Under the pieces are notes generated by a model, which worked only from the letters and a program-made list of their open reading frames with translations, had not been told where the DNA came from and made no database searches. DNA of 64,000 nt, taken from contig CM059625.1 of the NCBI GenBank assembly GCA_030435675.1, positions 16,802,001-16,866,000 of the forward strand, written 5' to 3'. The translations under genes and the position numbers were made by a program. Position 1 is the first letter of the stretch; every line of letters starts with the position of its first letter. The stretch comes from Steinernema hermaphroditum (lineage: Eukaryota; Nematoda; Chromadorea; Rhabditida; Steinernematidae). This document shows positions 12,607 to 25,481 of this stretch, one piece after another.

Positions 12607-13382
12607 TTCATTCGGTCGACAGGGATCTGTGAGTATCAACGTCTCGATACTTTCATAGAATATGTAGTAGGGCTAGTATCATCCCCTGCAAACAAACACA
12701 CAATAATTAAAATAATTATGATAGCGTAGAACAGATGATTACAAGCGAGCGTTTATGCACACATGGCGTGCAGCGGGAAAAATTGAAAAGGCGAACGTGT
12801 TATGTATCATCATCAGTAGAGTATATATTATTACTATTTTACTAAACCGATGTAAATTCATCGGTGATGAGCGTCTTTATCGTCGTCTTCTTTGCTGCGG
12901 TCGGCGTCGTTTTTTCTATGTGTCGACGCACGTTTTTCGAGAATTGGTCAGTCATGAGAGAGTGCGCGGTCACCGTACATCGCGAGCAGACTTGTCGCTT
13001 TGAGATCATGGCTAATCAGAAGAAGTGCAAAAAAGGAAGCGAACTGTGAGTAGTGACTAAAAAGCGACGTTCGCCACAGAGATGCCGCAGCTACAGCCGC
13101 TGATCGTTGCGCTCGTTTGAGGAGAGACGCATGTGACAAGAAGACAAGTGAGTCGCTTATAGAGCGCGCGAGTAAAGAAAGCTCATGCGGTGTAGTAGTA
13201 GTAGTCGTCGTCGATCTGGGCTGCTGTCGGTAGAGCGCGATGTGAGAAAGAGAATTAACGTGGGCATCGTCGTTCAAACAAGACACAATCCTTTCTTTAC
13301 ATCACCGCTAGCATCATAATATATAGTGCTAACTCCTTTCTGACACCTTTGCTTTGCGTGTTTTGCGAAAAGTTCGGACACT

Positions 13383-13396
13383 CGTTGACGTCAACG
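13383..13396. promoter_or_regulatory. 14-bp perfect palindrome with CRE core (TGACGTCA)
   Basis: CGTTGACGTCAACG is its own reverse complement and contains a full CREB/ATF-type site. It lies in the divergent intergenic region. Function is inferred from the motif only. Confidence 0.4.
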
Positions 13397-14877
13397 GCAA
13401 TCAGCTGGCTTGGAAAGGAGCTGGGAGAAGCGCACAGCTAGGCGGCAAGGAAGCTTGTTGAGAAAGCGCACATATACGTGCAATTAATTTGTGGGGGTAT
13501 AAATAGAAAAGAGACGGACGGAAACAGCCCAGTATCGATTAGCTGCGAGCTCGAGTGCGAGACGATGTCGTTTTTGAGAAGCACAGTGTCCGAAAACGTT
13601 CCGAGTCGCTGAGAGAAGCGAGGCTGGGCACCAGAGAGCAAATAGTCAATTACATGTAATACGTAATTACACGTGAAATCATTCATACAGAGCGCAAAGC
13701 GTAGACACACACGCGCTTCCAGTCGAAAAGCGCAAAAGCAAAGAGAATAAAGAAAGATAGAGCGTCGGACATATGTTGAGAATGCAGCAACAGCCGAAGA
13801 AGAACGGCGACTCGACGATGTTGCACCTTCAGGTAGTAGCAGACGGAAGTTAACTAATTATTCCACTTTTTTTGTTATTCGCCTTCACGCATGTGAAACG
13901 GTGATGAGCATTGCGTTCACACGTGACCAAACCCAATACCGTTGTTTGTTTACAGAGGGTAACTTTCAAACGCTACTCTAGGCTCTGGCTTGCGTGGAAA
14001 GCTGACGAAAAAGCGAGAACGAGAGAGACTCACTCAGCTGCTAATTAATTGATATTATTGCTGCTTTGGAAAACAGAAGTGCACTTGCAACATAAACTAC
14101 AAACGTGGATTCCCTTTTTTATATTGAAAAATAAGCGTTAGTATTATATGAGTAGTGTTCGATCGACTGGTCATCGTTATTCACCGTGCGTCATCGGGCG
14201 ATCACCCCCATTATAAGTTACTTAAAGTTCTTCGCAAGTGTACTCATCGCTGCCGCTTGATTCCTACTCGATTTGCTCGGATCGCCGGCTCACCGCTGAT
14301 TATCATTATTTATTATTATTATTTTTATGTAGTCATAGCCGAGGAGGCTGGCTGAATGGCTGGACGCTGGGCTGGGCTCGGAAGGGCTGGGCTTGGTTGG
14401 GGTTGGCGCTCCTCGCCGAGACAAGACGCGCGCGTGCGAGTCGAACGACGGTGGAGACGACGAAGAACCGCCGGCGACAACATCGACGACATACACGCGA
14501 AACGCGCTTCCATCTCTCTTCTCCTCTCGCTCGCTCGGCTCGTTCTCCTCTTCTCGGCGGGGGTGACGCGCGGGGCTCAGCGACAACTCCTCGCGCCAAA
14601 TGAGAAGTCGTCTTCATCAACGACGACGGCGGTGGCGGCGACGACGCTTGCGGCGCCCGTCGCAGTGAGTCTCTTTCTCTTTGCTCCTCCGCTGTGCTCT
14701 GTGTGCTGCTGCTCTCCATTTGACATCCACTGCTCGCGCCTCAGCCGACCGGCCGTCGGTGGTCGCGCGCTCTGACTGCTCTTGTCTTTTGCCTGCTCGC
14801 CTCTGTCTGCACCGATCGGCCGGCCGGCCGGTCGTCGGTGGTGAATGGCAGACGGACGGACGGACGAACGTACACAA

Positions 14878-14893
14878 GACGTCGCGCGACGTC
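14878..14893. promoter_or_regulatory. 16-bp perfect palindrome, two GACGTC half-blocks
   Basis: GACGTCGCGCGACGTC is perfectly palindromic and pairs two ACGT-core blocks around CGCG. It lies about 380 bp upstream of the prmt-9 start in the GC-rich part. Confidence 0.35.
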
Positions 14894-15246
14894 AACGGCG
14901 GTCGGTCTGCACTAGTTCTTGTGCGGCGAGTGCCCGCCACCGAGAGCACAACTTATCACAGTCGGCCGTCGCCGCGTCCGTCTCAAACGACGACCAACCA
15001 CGACGCCGACACAAACGCGAACGAACTGACGAACGACGAACCAGCATCGCACGCTCTCGTGTGGAATGCGAAAAGAGCTGGCGTTCGGCCAAGACCGCAC
15101 TCATTCCTAGCAGCATACACACGCACAAATGTGTACGGTAGCCGGCAATTCAAATTTGATCCTGTGATCGCACTTGCGATACGGTGCGCGCCAACTGTAG
15201 TTGCTCGGCTGGGACAGCTGACGACGTCGTTCACACCCCGGGAACG

Positions 15247-15258
15247 TGTGACGTCACA
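15247..15258. promoter_or_regulatory. 12-bp perfect CRE palindrome next to prmt-9
   Basis: TGTGACGTCACA is a consensus full CRE. It sits 13 bases before the AG of the presumed trans-splice acceptor of prmt-9. Confidence 0.4.
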
Positions 15259-15261
15259 AGC

Positions 15262-15271
15262 CTTTTCTCAG
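15262..15271 (+). promoter_or_regulatory. Probable spliced-leader acceptor of prmt-9
   Basis: CTTTTCTCAG lies two bases before the in-frame ATG at 15274. The pyrimidine tract and closeness to the ATG fit a nematode trans-splice site and decide the start over the later in-frame ATG at 15427. Confidence 0.5.
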
Positions 15272-15273
15272 GC

Positions 15274-18200
15274 ATGAGCGATGCAAACGTCCACCGCGTG
15301 GCACCGCATTCTCCCCCATATGATTGCGCCAACGCTGGCGGTACCTTGCCCTTCCCACCGATACTCCCATACCCAGGCCTCTTTTTGCACTCCACGCATC
15401 GTTCCAGATCAGCTTGGGCTCCCGCTATGAACAATAGAGTGAACCGTTTCTTTGAGAAGCCAAAAATAAACATGCTGCAAGTAGCGAGGCAGAAGGCCCA
15501 ACAGAAAGACTGGGGATCCTCTATTGGAGCCTATCTGGCGTATTTGTCACATGCTACGGAAGATCAAAAGCATCAGCTAGCCCTCGAGTTCCAGCAGCTA
15601 CTCATCGACTCCTACGAACATATTGAAGCATTCTACTTTGAGGGGCTCTATCACATGGTCAAAAGGCTGTACCCGAGCTATCGTTTCCCTTATGATCTCT
15701 GGACGGAACACTATTATATTAGTGGTAAGTTCTTTAGTTAAAATTTCATAACAACCTACCGTAATCCATGGCATTCGTGAACGTGCATCGGATTTTTTGG
15801 AAGTGTCGGAGAGCCTGAAAGATTAAGAGTAGACGTGCGTTCATGGGTTTCTCGAGCAGTGCACCTGTTTCTTGTTCAATGCGATTAACAGACTCAGTTA
15901 ACTGACTATTTAATTTTTCTATCCACTCACCCCTTTCTGCACTTCCTTATCTCACTATTTTCTCTGCTTTAGCATCGTGTGGAATAAGTGCTCTTCGCTT
16001 TTTTTGCTGTAATTCATTATGCCAGTGAGCAACCACAGCATTGTCTTTAAAAGGGAATGTCACAACAGTCAGATTCGTCACGCTTCGGCCAATGACCACT
16101 TTTTATCTATGGGCGCTTCAGATGGGAACGCAGTTAATGATTTATAATTGGCTGAATTCAATTGGGCGAGCAGTGCACGCTCAACGGAGATGGATTATGA
16201 GGACGCCATGAAAGGGGATAAGTGCGGCAAATTCATCATGTACGTGGCAGTGCTATCATATGCTTGCTTTGTTACAACCACAGACTGATCAAATCAAAGT
16301 TGAGTCCTTGGTCACGTTGTTTAAATGAAGGTTACTTTGTTTGTCTACAGAGCACAGGTTCCTATTCTAGCGCGCGAATCCCGAAGGCCCAATTAGTATT
16401 AAGTTTTTAATGTTTCTGAGAAGCAATACGACTACTATTGACGATGACGATGCTTTGAAATGAGCTCATCAGGGGTTTTTTAATTAAAGATCGGCTTGGG
16501 TAAAGGTTTTTTTTTCGCTTCGAAAAAATCAGGTATTTCTTATGACAAAGATGATAGCAAAAACACAGAGACGACAATCAGAACTGTAGCTAGGACACAC
16601 TATAGACTATTAGGGTTAAAGATCGCGGCTGATAAACCGTTAATTTCACTGAAAGTATTCTAGTTGTCATGTTTGGTAGTGATGCGCGTTATAAGTAGAT
16701 CGCTAACACAACTCACCCAGGTAGAGCTGAAAGCACGCTCCTCTCTTGAACCTCATGACCGCCATATCTTATCGATTCCACAGCATGTATTGCATCTTCC
16801 ACTCAAGCTTGTCGTCATCGGGTCTTATCATCGCCATACTGTTCGTTTTTTGTCTTTATAAGGAGAAGGTTCTGCGATCAATGACTTTTCCGGACCTTGT
16901 CGCTGATTTTGCTCTACCGCTCCCGGCGTTTTCATCGTGAATAACAAGTAGTACGCGACGATAGCCCGGCGATAAGATATGTAAATCATGACCTGCGCAC
17001 TCGACGGTCGCAGTGGTGTACCAGAAATAAGCAGAGGCTCGGAAGATTGTGGCTTCGCCGACAGTTTCCTGGCCCTCATTGATCCAGTGGCAATTTCTGA
17101 AAAACTCGGAATTAGAATGTGACACGCACCGATTCACGAGAGTGGGGGGATGATGACGCCTAGGGCCGCAGTCATTAGTCGTCATCATTCAAATTCAATG
17201 GATAACGCAAACGCAACACCGTACAGTAAAACCGTTTTTCCGTGTAATCCAGCACCTTTGTTCTGTGTTTAATATTTCCATTTCGACGCCTCCGTCGTCG
17301 CTTCTTGAGCGACATTTAAACTAGCGTCGCTGCTGCTCGTAAGCAACGCCCCCCCTGCTCCTAAATTTGCGATCGAGCCCGCCCCTGCACATTACAAATT
17401 ATTTTTGCTTGTCTCCTTTTGTTTTCTTTTTTGTTTATTCCTGCTCAACGGGAGGTCGTAAATCACCATCAGCACACGAAGCGTCCGAGACGAGACGATT
17501 ACAATTAGTGCACATTGAGTAGCTCCGAATCAAACACCAAAATTCACTGTGTTTATGTATGGTCGCGTTCGCACGTGGGTGCACCGCGTACCGGCGGACG
17601 TGGAACGTTAGGAAAAATATTTGCGCTTAAGGGTATGTACATATGTGCTGTCGTGGCAAGAGGGGTGCCTTATTCGAGGTGGATCGTTCTCACGGTGAAT
17701 TGTGGCGTTGAAGCTAGCTGTTCTTCGTAAATATGGATGTGAATTGTGTGATATCGATTGATAGCTTCTGTATGTATTTGTGGAATATGTGTACTTGCGT
17801 GTTACAAAAACTAGTTGGGCGATTAGCGAAAAAGAAGCTTAAAATGGACGGTTCGCGTAAGAGAAGGGGAAAAATACGATCCAAATTGTTGAATCTTAGT
17901 TTAAAGTCGCTACGATCGTGGTGACACGCTGTGGTTTTTCAATCTTTTACCTTTGGGGCTTTTGAGATTGAGGTTCTGATCAGTTTCACGAGGACTTTTG
18001 TTTTCTTGGCAATGGGAAACTTCCATTAGGGACATGCTCAAAAGATATAGAAAAGTGAATTCAAAAGCTAATTATGAAAGGTTTAAGCTCGGAAAGGAGT
18101 GGGTTTGAGGAATGGAAAGGCACAAAGAAGTTTTTGTTATCGACCGCGAGTTTGATACCCAAATGAAATTTCTCATATTTCTATTCCTCTTGTAAATAGG

Positions 18201-21200
18201 ATGCCCCCTTATCGCTCAAAGTTTGAACATCTCGCCCACTCCGCGCATCTCCTTTAATCAAAGCAACGAATTCATGCGCCGCAAATACACCCCTAATCCA
18301 CACAATCCGAGGGAGAGCCCTTAAGCTGGTAGTACATGCAATCGCGACGTCAAGGTGTCAACACGAAGAGGAACGACCACATCCTGCAGCTTCCCAAATA
18401 AAGCATAAGCGGTGGATTACAGCCGCCGGTGCACAAACAAGCCGACATCACAGAACGACGTTTTGGGTCAGACTGCGGGCGCAGACGCGAATTCCGGGTA
18501 AAATCAGCGCCGCCCACCCTCTTCCCCCACTCGGTCCATGCCCACTTTTCCCACCGTTGTCCTCGATTCCCTCCCTCAGCAACATCGGTGTGCGTGCTGC
18601 TGCGATGATAAGCGTTACCCGTTCGTCCCTCCCACTCACGCGAGTTCGCCCGCCCTTCGCCATCTTCCACATATGTGCCGCTACGTTCCGGTCGTCGGCG
18701 GTGCTGCAGAGGTAATCTGAAGAAGTGGCGACTGACGGCTACTAAAGTGACACCATGGAAGCGCAGTTCATTCACTTGTACTTTGGCAAGAGTTAGAAAA
18801 GTGGTGATGCGAATAATGACTACCTAGGATAAAATGGGACATTAGAGTGTAAAGGGGAATTTCAAAGAAATTGGACTTTGGTGCTTTTAATAGGCTTTAA
18901 TAGCTTAGCATTCGATTGAACAAATATTGCGTTCTGTGTTTTTATGAAAATGGCATCACATCGCGTTCTCCATAGGCTTTATATAGAGCAGCTCCTGTTG
19001 ATTTGTATGCATTGTAGTTGTCGCTCGTCAGAGCACAACGATTCATTTCGTGGCTGGAACAGTGAGTTCTGAGAAAACTGAAGGCTCTAATGTAGCTAAT
19101 TTGTGCGGCCAGCAAACGAATACATCGAAAAACGCGATCCCATGTTCTGCGAAGGACACCTACGCAGGCGCTGATATGTACAATATGCGCAACTTGCTGG
19201 CTCGCGTCACGATTTATATAAATCAACGCACTATCAAAACAGCGCTCATTTCGGTACACTTTAATAAAACGGTAATGGGGCTTCACTTGCTCCAGCACGC
19301 ACTGCGCTGACTCAGGCTGATTGAATATTCGTCTGGAGCCAACCATAACTCTGTTCCATAAAACGCAAGACCTTGCACTTTAGAAAGTTAAGCAATGGTT
19401 GGTTTTCACAAAAACATGAGCGATTTTTCGATACAGTATGCGCAAATAAAAGGGCCGGATCTGGGAAGAGCGGCGACCACGCAAAACCTTTCCAAAGTAA
19501 GTCGACCGCTAATTTCACTAATGTCGCGCGAATCAAGACGGGCAATTTGCAAGGACTCTTGTTCCTCCGCTGGGCGGTGACTGCATCAGGCTTAGCGTCT
19601 CTATTGAGCGTGACGCAGACGCATGCCACGTTTCGAGCCATGGAAATGAGGAATTGAGACGAAACAAAACGCAAATTTATCATTTTCAATAGGTTTTTCA
19701 TCCAAGCACTGATGGGGGTGGATGAGGTGAATTGCGGAATTGAGGAGCCATTACGTTGATTAAATGCATGCAAATGCAGTTTATTTATAGATTGCGCTAA
19801 TGCGCAATCGCCGGGATACAGTATGTAAGATGCGCAAGATTAGAAGCCAAGATCGCATTACGTTGCTGCGTCAGCATAGCGCTTTTTTCCGGCCATATTT
19901 GAATTAGAGCGCCACTCAATTAGAGCGACGATAAGAAAGGCCAAATATAAATTGAGCCATTGAACTCGACGATGTTGTGACGTCATGGGGAGACAAAACC
20001 CGGTCCGGAAGCGTGCTAATGGAGCCGAGTTCTTCTCTGGAAAGCCGTGCAATACGAGGTGTTTGTAAACATCTGTACAAACAAGCAGCTACAGCCGATT
20101 GTATGGCTTTTTTCGATGGAAAACACTATGATTTTTGTTGTGAATCGCATCTCCACTATGGCAAACACATTCGAAAAAGCAATGACATCACCACATTGCA
20201 TAAATACAACAAATATGGCTTCGGTGTCCTAAGAATGAAAAATTGGATAACAATTGCGGCTATAGCTGACGATATTAGAGATTGCTGACAAAAGCGTGCA
20301 AAGCGTGGCCCAATTTCGATGACACACTGGTGCATAACGATCCTTTACAGTGCTACATGGTTACTCTTAGGGGTTACACAAAACGTTATTAGCAAGGAAA
20401 TTGGAAGCAACGCATCCAATAGATCGGGATTAGCGGCACTTTTCCGAAGACCGAAATTTGCGCCATAAGGTTTCCTGATTTCCGGCGCAGTTGACCTCGT
20501 TTGCAATTCAGGAAATCGTGAATTTCAGCTGCTTGAGCACAATTTAAGGACAAAAATCGACGCCTGCTATCGCCTAGAGCCTGTCGGCAAAATTGTTGTC
20601 ACGGCGATCTTCGAACGTACATTAGCATTTCCCCTTCACTTCAAACACAATGGCTTCAGTTTCCCCCCGTTCAGTGGAGGACGTCATTACAATGCTTCCA
20701 CATTGGCGCACTATGTAAATGCGTGGCATGTAGGCGCAAACCAACGTTGAATTGCCATAAAAGATGGAAAATGGCAATAACAAGGTGCGGTGGGAAAAAG
20801 ACACAGTATTCCGTAGATCTCTTATTCGTCAATGGCAGCAAGAAGTCATATTGCGCAATCGCGTCGGAAATGATCGAAATTCAAAACGTTCGGCACGGCT
20901 TTCTTCGTGATTCTGACTATGCTCGCTTCATTAGGCGCTGAGCGGTTTGACTGACTGCGTTCGAATGCGAGCGCCACATTAATTTGTAGCAGATTTTTGA
21001 GCAGCACCTTCTAATTAGCAGGAGTCCGAGCGCATAGCTATGGAGCCGTCAGTTTGTCACGAGTTTTAGCTCTGTTTAAAAGAAATGTCTCAAGCCGTGT
21101 TTTGCAAAAAGGACAACGTGTGAATCAGCTGGGATATTAAGAGATCTGTGGTGCTTCCGCTGGTGATCATGGGTGCCAAGGGATGGTGAACATTTACAGT

Positions 21201-24200
21201 AGTCATTATGATGTGTTCTACCGCCCTTTGCACTTTAGCATGTGCTCGCTCAGACTCGCGAGCACTGATCGCTCATATCTCAAATGTTTTATGGTCTCAT
21301 TTAGTCCGGTTTTTGCTTAATCCTTGTTTCACTTGTGAGGTGCTAGCCTACCAATTGCCTCTAGAGCAAATCACTAATGGGTAAAAGTGATCCTATTATT
21401 GGAACAACATTCTGAATCGGCACAAGACGTATTAGAATGTCACTGCCAGTTGGCTTTGCAGGTTTTACGAGTATGTTGAGACTACGCATGCAAATGCGGC
21501 AGACAAGGTGTGCACTTTTGTGTTTACTGGTTGCACTTTTCCCTTTCGCCGCAGCTCACTTGCCCTCTGCTCCTATCTGTTTTTTTTTGCGATCTCCTCC
21601 TGCCTCTGCGCGAAAAGGAGTCCAACAGGGGCCCTAAGTTCTAGCAATATTGAATCCGAAAGGAGTTCATGTGTGCAATGAAAACATATAAAGAACAAAC
21701 ATGAAAATACAAATGTAGAAGCGACAGACGGAAGGTCGTCTCTGCTACTTTCTGCACTTTCCCCGTTTGCTTTGGTTGCTTCCTCTGCCTTCAATTGAAA
21801 GCACAAATACTGCGCTGCTATCGGAGATACTTAACGATCTGACCGTTTTTGTCTCTGTTTCGCTAACTGCTGAAAGGCGCTGCGGAACAATTGACAAAAC
21901 CGAAGTCAGCCAATAGTGATGCATTAAATGCAATGCACGTTTGATGCTTGAAATGGACTGCGTCGCAATCAGTCTGTTCATTTCCTTTCGTATGTAGTGG
22001 GGTGGCAAATTATCGTATCCATCTGCTTGCTGAATAGCACGCATGCATCGAGTAGCTTACGAACCAATCCTCAGAGCCACACAGGTGTGAAATTTGTATC
22101 TGGTGCGCGCTTACGTGCGAATGTCAATACGGCTTTGCCGGCGCTTTCTAGGAACATTTCCACTAATTAATTCTTGGCAAATGAATGATTGCCATTTCTT
22201 CTTATCTGGAATTCAGCTAAGCTATAAGTTTTGCTTGGGCACTAAAACACCAAACTGCAGGATCAGATCAAACTAGCCGCCTAGTCGGTTTGTGTCTTTT
22301 GTAACTATTACACCGGTCGCATCCCGCTACGCTTTAAAATTTTAATAACGACACAACTTTTTTACTTAACGACATCCGACACCTATGTGGCCCTGGGTTA
22401 TTCATGTGTGCGCTGTCGTCTTCAGACAGTTCATAAATAAATTGAGACCTCAATCCAAACATCGTCACTGTCCACTTTCGGATGTCATAAAACATGATTT
22501 CAGGAAAGCATCACATGGCTATAACACTGCTTCGGGAAAATCTCTCCCGCACCGACGATCTCGAAGAGCGGTGTAAACTGATAAGTAAAATACAGGACAT
22601 AACGGAGAAGAGCTTCGATGCTTGGCACTTCTACATGGTTAACGATGAGAAGAGGAATGGTGCGTTTAAGAAGGCTATTGAAGAGGCGGTTATGAAAAAC
22701 CCTCCTGACAAGAGATCCGTAATCGATATCGGCTGCGGGTCAGGACTTTTGTCGGCGTATGCCAGCAAGTAAGTGTTTCTAGGTTCCATTTTTCCATTTG
22801 AGCAAGAGAGTTTATATAATGTACAGAGCACCGACTAACACTGATTTAGAAATTGACGCGTAAGGATGAGCTGAAGTCAGTTTTCCGTTATTCACCTTCC
22901 CCGTAGTCCGTTCTGTGAGTCAGTGATACCACAGAAGAACATTTTATGTTTTCTCAAAAATCCCATCACAGTGTGTTTTCGCGCGTGATCTCTAATTTCG
23001 CACCATTTCAGAACGGACGCGACAAGAATTCTGGCAGTCGACGAAAACGAAACCATGCATTCAATTGCCGAAGAAGTGTTCCGACGCAACGGCTGCGAAA
23101 ACGTCACTTTAATGAAGTGCCACTCCAGTCTCGTTAAGCTCAGCGACAAAGAGAGATATGACATTCTTGTTACTGAAACGTTGGACTGCGCTGCCTTTGG
23201 TGAAGGGATCATTAGCACCATTCACGACGCGCACTGCCGCCTGTTGACTCCTAATCCAGTTGTTATTCCGAGCAAGGTAATTTTAGTTATTTTTAGTAGT
23301 CAAGAGGGAGACATGCGTAAACAAGAGAATTGGGAATAAGGCCGGAAGAGTAATTATATGTGAGTAAAGTATTTGGACCTTTTGGGGAAGTTCCTCAATT
23401 AATTTATTTAATGACGTCATTTCATTTGTCGCTCTACCCATCGGTCATATTGTTCACAAAGACGCTAACTGCATTAGTGTGATTAGCGCTGTCAGTCCAC
23501 ATGACTCTATTTTCGTGAGTGAGTCTATAATTCGGGGGGTAATAGCAAGCAGACATTGCATAACGATTTATTTATCTCATCTATGTTTTGCTTCAGGTTG
23601 ATCTCTACTTCACCGTTGCAAGTTCTCCGGATTTCATAAACATCCACTCATTGGAGACAGAGCACGGCATGATTCTGTCGGCTTATGCTGACAGACCTGT
23701 GCTCCGTTCTAGTGACCCGTACTGGTGCTGCTACCTTGATGATCTCAAGCACGAATGTGTGTTCCACTCAGAAACGATTCCAGCCCTCACTGTTGACTTT
23801 CAAAATGCGGCCAGTCTGAAGAGCATTATTAACAATGGACTAAAAAAGACGTTCGATGTCGAAATTACGAAAAGTGGTGAAATTACTGCTTTTGTCGCTT
23901 GGTGGAGGTATGTCTATAACACATTACGGAATTTTAAATGTCATTTTAAGGGCAAACCTCTTCGGTGACATCGAATTCGACAATGCGCCCACAAATGAAA
24001 CCTGCTGGCAACAAGCAATATTTCCGTTCCCCAAATCTCTTACTGTAACCGAAGGCCAGATCCTCAAAGTCGTTATGACGCTTAAAAAGGACGCTGTACG
24101 ATTCTACACACAGAGGGAATACAGCGAAAGCTTCTCATCCTATGCCATCAGCGATGAAGGCTTTGTGAGGCAGATGAATAGCGGTGACATCGCCAACTAC

Positions 24201-25087
24201 ATAGATACTCATACCAAAGACATTCCCAAGGAAATGCGTATCTTGGATATGACAAACATTCCAACGATATCAAAATATCTCCAGAACAGATTCTCAAATG
24301 TTTATAGTCACAGCAGTGGAGAGGACAGTATAGAAGTCGGCAAGCGGATGTATTTGAAGTGCGATGAAAGCGCTGTAAGAGGTATGTTCTCTTGATCTTG
24401 ATCTCTTGAGCTCTGTTGATAAAGAGTACGGCGTACGAGACGCTGCATGGAGTATATTCGTACTTCCTATTCGTACTGCATGCCAAATAATTTAATCTCT
24501 CCTGTTTTCAGATGGCTGTGAGGTAATCATTCATTGGCCCATAACACCCCATTCTTCGCTGAACGATGACTCACTAGCTATGTTGAGAGACATTTTGCAA
24601 AACGCTCCTCATGCTAGAGTTATTCCGAACCAGCTCCAAATCGTCGGGTATCTTATTGAATCCGAACTGCTTGTCCAAAAAACTTGCCTCAACGACACCG
24701 CTCAGCACGGCATCAACATTACTGCCATGTCTCAGTTCAACCTCTTCCATTATCAAGATATCAATCTCAAGAAACTCAACTGCACACCACTTTCAGAACC
24801 CACTGTCCTCCGTGATGTCAACTTCAAAGACGTATGTTTGTTTTTTCATCGGTGTGATTCGGACATTACTTTAGGAACAGGGAAAGTCTGTCACCACCAT
24901 CACTGCTACGGCAAAGGGCAAAGCAGTTGGAGTCGTATACTATGCTAAACTCGGAGACTACGTCAGCAAAGACGAGCTAAACTGTTCGATGATCGTGTTC
25001 CAAAAGCCAAAGAAGATAGAAACTGGAACGAAAATCGCTCTCGGAAGTTGCTATGTTGACAACAAATTGATCTTTTCTGAAATGTGA
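15274..25087 (+). CDS. prmt-9: Protein arginine N-methyltransferase 9 (PRMT9 class)
   Basis: This type II enzyme transfers methyl groups from S-adenosylmethionine to arginine. Human PRMT9 acts on splicing factor SF3B2. Exons are 15274-15724, 22504-22768, 23012-23276, 23597-23907, 23951-24381, 24512-24831 and 24875-25087, giving about 751 residues (human 845). Exon 1 encodes a TPR-like N-terminus (AQQKDWGSSIGAYLAYL) like human PRMT9. The methyltransferase core shows AWHFYMVNDEKRN, motif I VIDIGCGSGLLSAYAS, post-I AVDENE, the double-E loop ETLDCAAFGEG and a THW-like loop ETCWQQAIFPF. GEG after the double-E loop and CW-QA are PRMT9 rather than PRMT7 traits. A second, degenerate methyltransferase half fills the C-terminus as in the family. 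Intron 1 is 6779 bp and all others are under 325 bp. The gene converges on the innexin. Confidence 0.88.
15725..22503 (+). other. Giant first intron of prmt-9
   Basis: The 6.8-kb intron runs from GTAAGT to TTTCAG and joins exons in phase (codon Gly split 1/2). I find no nested gene. A GC-rich patch at about 18430-18720 opens frames on both strands, and an imperfect palindrome (GATTGCGC-TAAT-GCGCAATC) lies at about 19791-19811. The remainder is AT-rich with short frames only. Confidence 0.6.
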
Positions 25088-25481
25088 CTTTCCTGCGTGT
25101 TTGTCATTGCTCCGGTGTTGAACAGTATTACTTGCGGGTTACGTTTGTTTATCAAAGATTCCAGATAATTTGTTTTCATAAATACCATATTGGTCTGCCA
25201 AGTATACGTGTTCCTGATTGAGTGGTTGATAGATTTCTGTAAAAATGGGTTATTCCATTCTACGAGATGAATCAGTGTTCGCACGTGTGCAGGAAGTTGA
25301 CCGTTAGGGCTCGTACATAGTGCGCATTTGAACCAAAGGCCATAGTAATAACTGTTTTTGTCCTTGCGATGCTTGTGGTACTCATTGTAAAGCAAACTTC
25401 CATTTGATGGGTAATTTATTATGCAGTGAAACACGCGACACAATCTAGATTCCTGAGTAGCAGCAGAAAAGATCGGTTTGT
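25088..25481. other. Convergent 3' flanks of prmt-9 and the innexin
   Basis: Fewer than 400 bp separate the two stop codons, so the 3' UTRs must be short or overlap. A minus-strand AATAAA lies at 25415-25420. On the + strand only a CATAAA-type variant is visible, near 25174. Confidence 0.55.
25415..25420 (-). terminator. Poly(A) signal AATAAA of the innexin gene
   Basis: TTTATT on the + strand reads AATAAA on the innexin strand, about 60 bases past its stop codon. Confidence 0.5.

Larger units (their letters stand above)
12607..15273. promoter_or_regulatory. Divergent promoter region of the BICRA-like gene and prmt-9
   Basis: This 2.7-kb stretch separates two genes transcribed away from each other. 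Its right third (about 14340-15260) is strongly GC-rich and open in many frames on both strands, with no consistent coding signal. It contains GACG-type short tandem repeats near 14851-14870, a TTA-rich microsatellite near 14300-14330, and several long ACGT-core palindromes listed separately. A short + strand frame at 13773 with a GTAGTA donor could be a non-coding or alternative first exon. Confidence 0.5.

Noticed and set aside
13773..13838. Possible + strand first exon (ATG, 22 open codons, GTAGTA donor)
   Set aside because: Joining it to the acceptor at 15271 gives an immediate stop, and no other partner exon is visible. I kept it only as a note on the promoter region.
14238..15277. Many long GC-rich frames on both strands
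   Set aside because: All frames are open because of base composition. Ser/Arg-rich translations lack any consistent domain or phase.
18350..18775. 141-codon minus-strand frame inside prmt-9 intron 1
   Set aside because: It lies in a GC-rich patch, has no recognisable domain, and overlaps equally open + strand frames.
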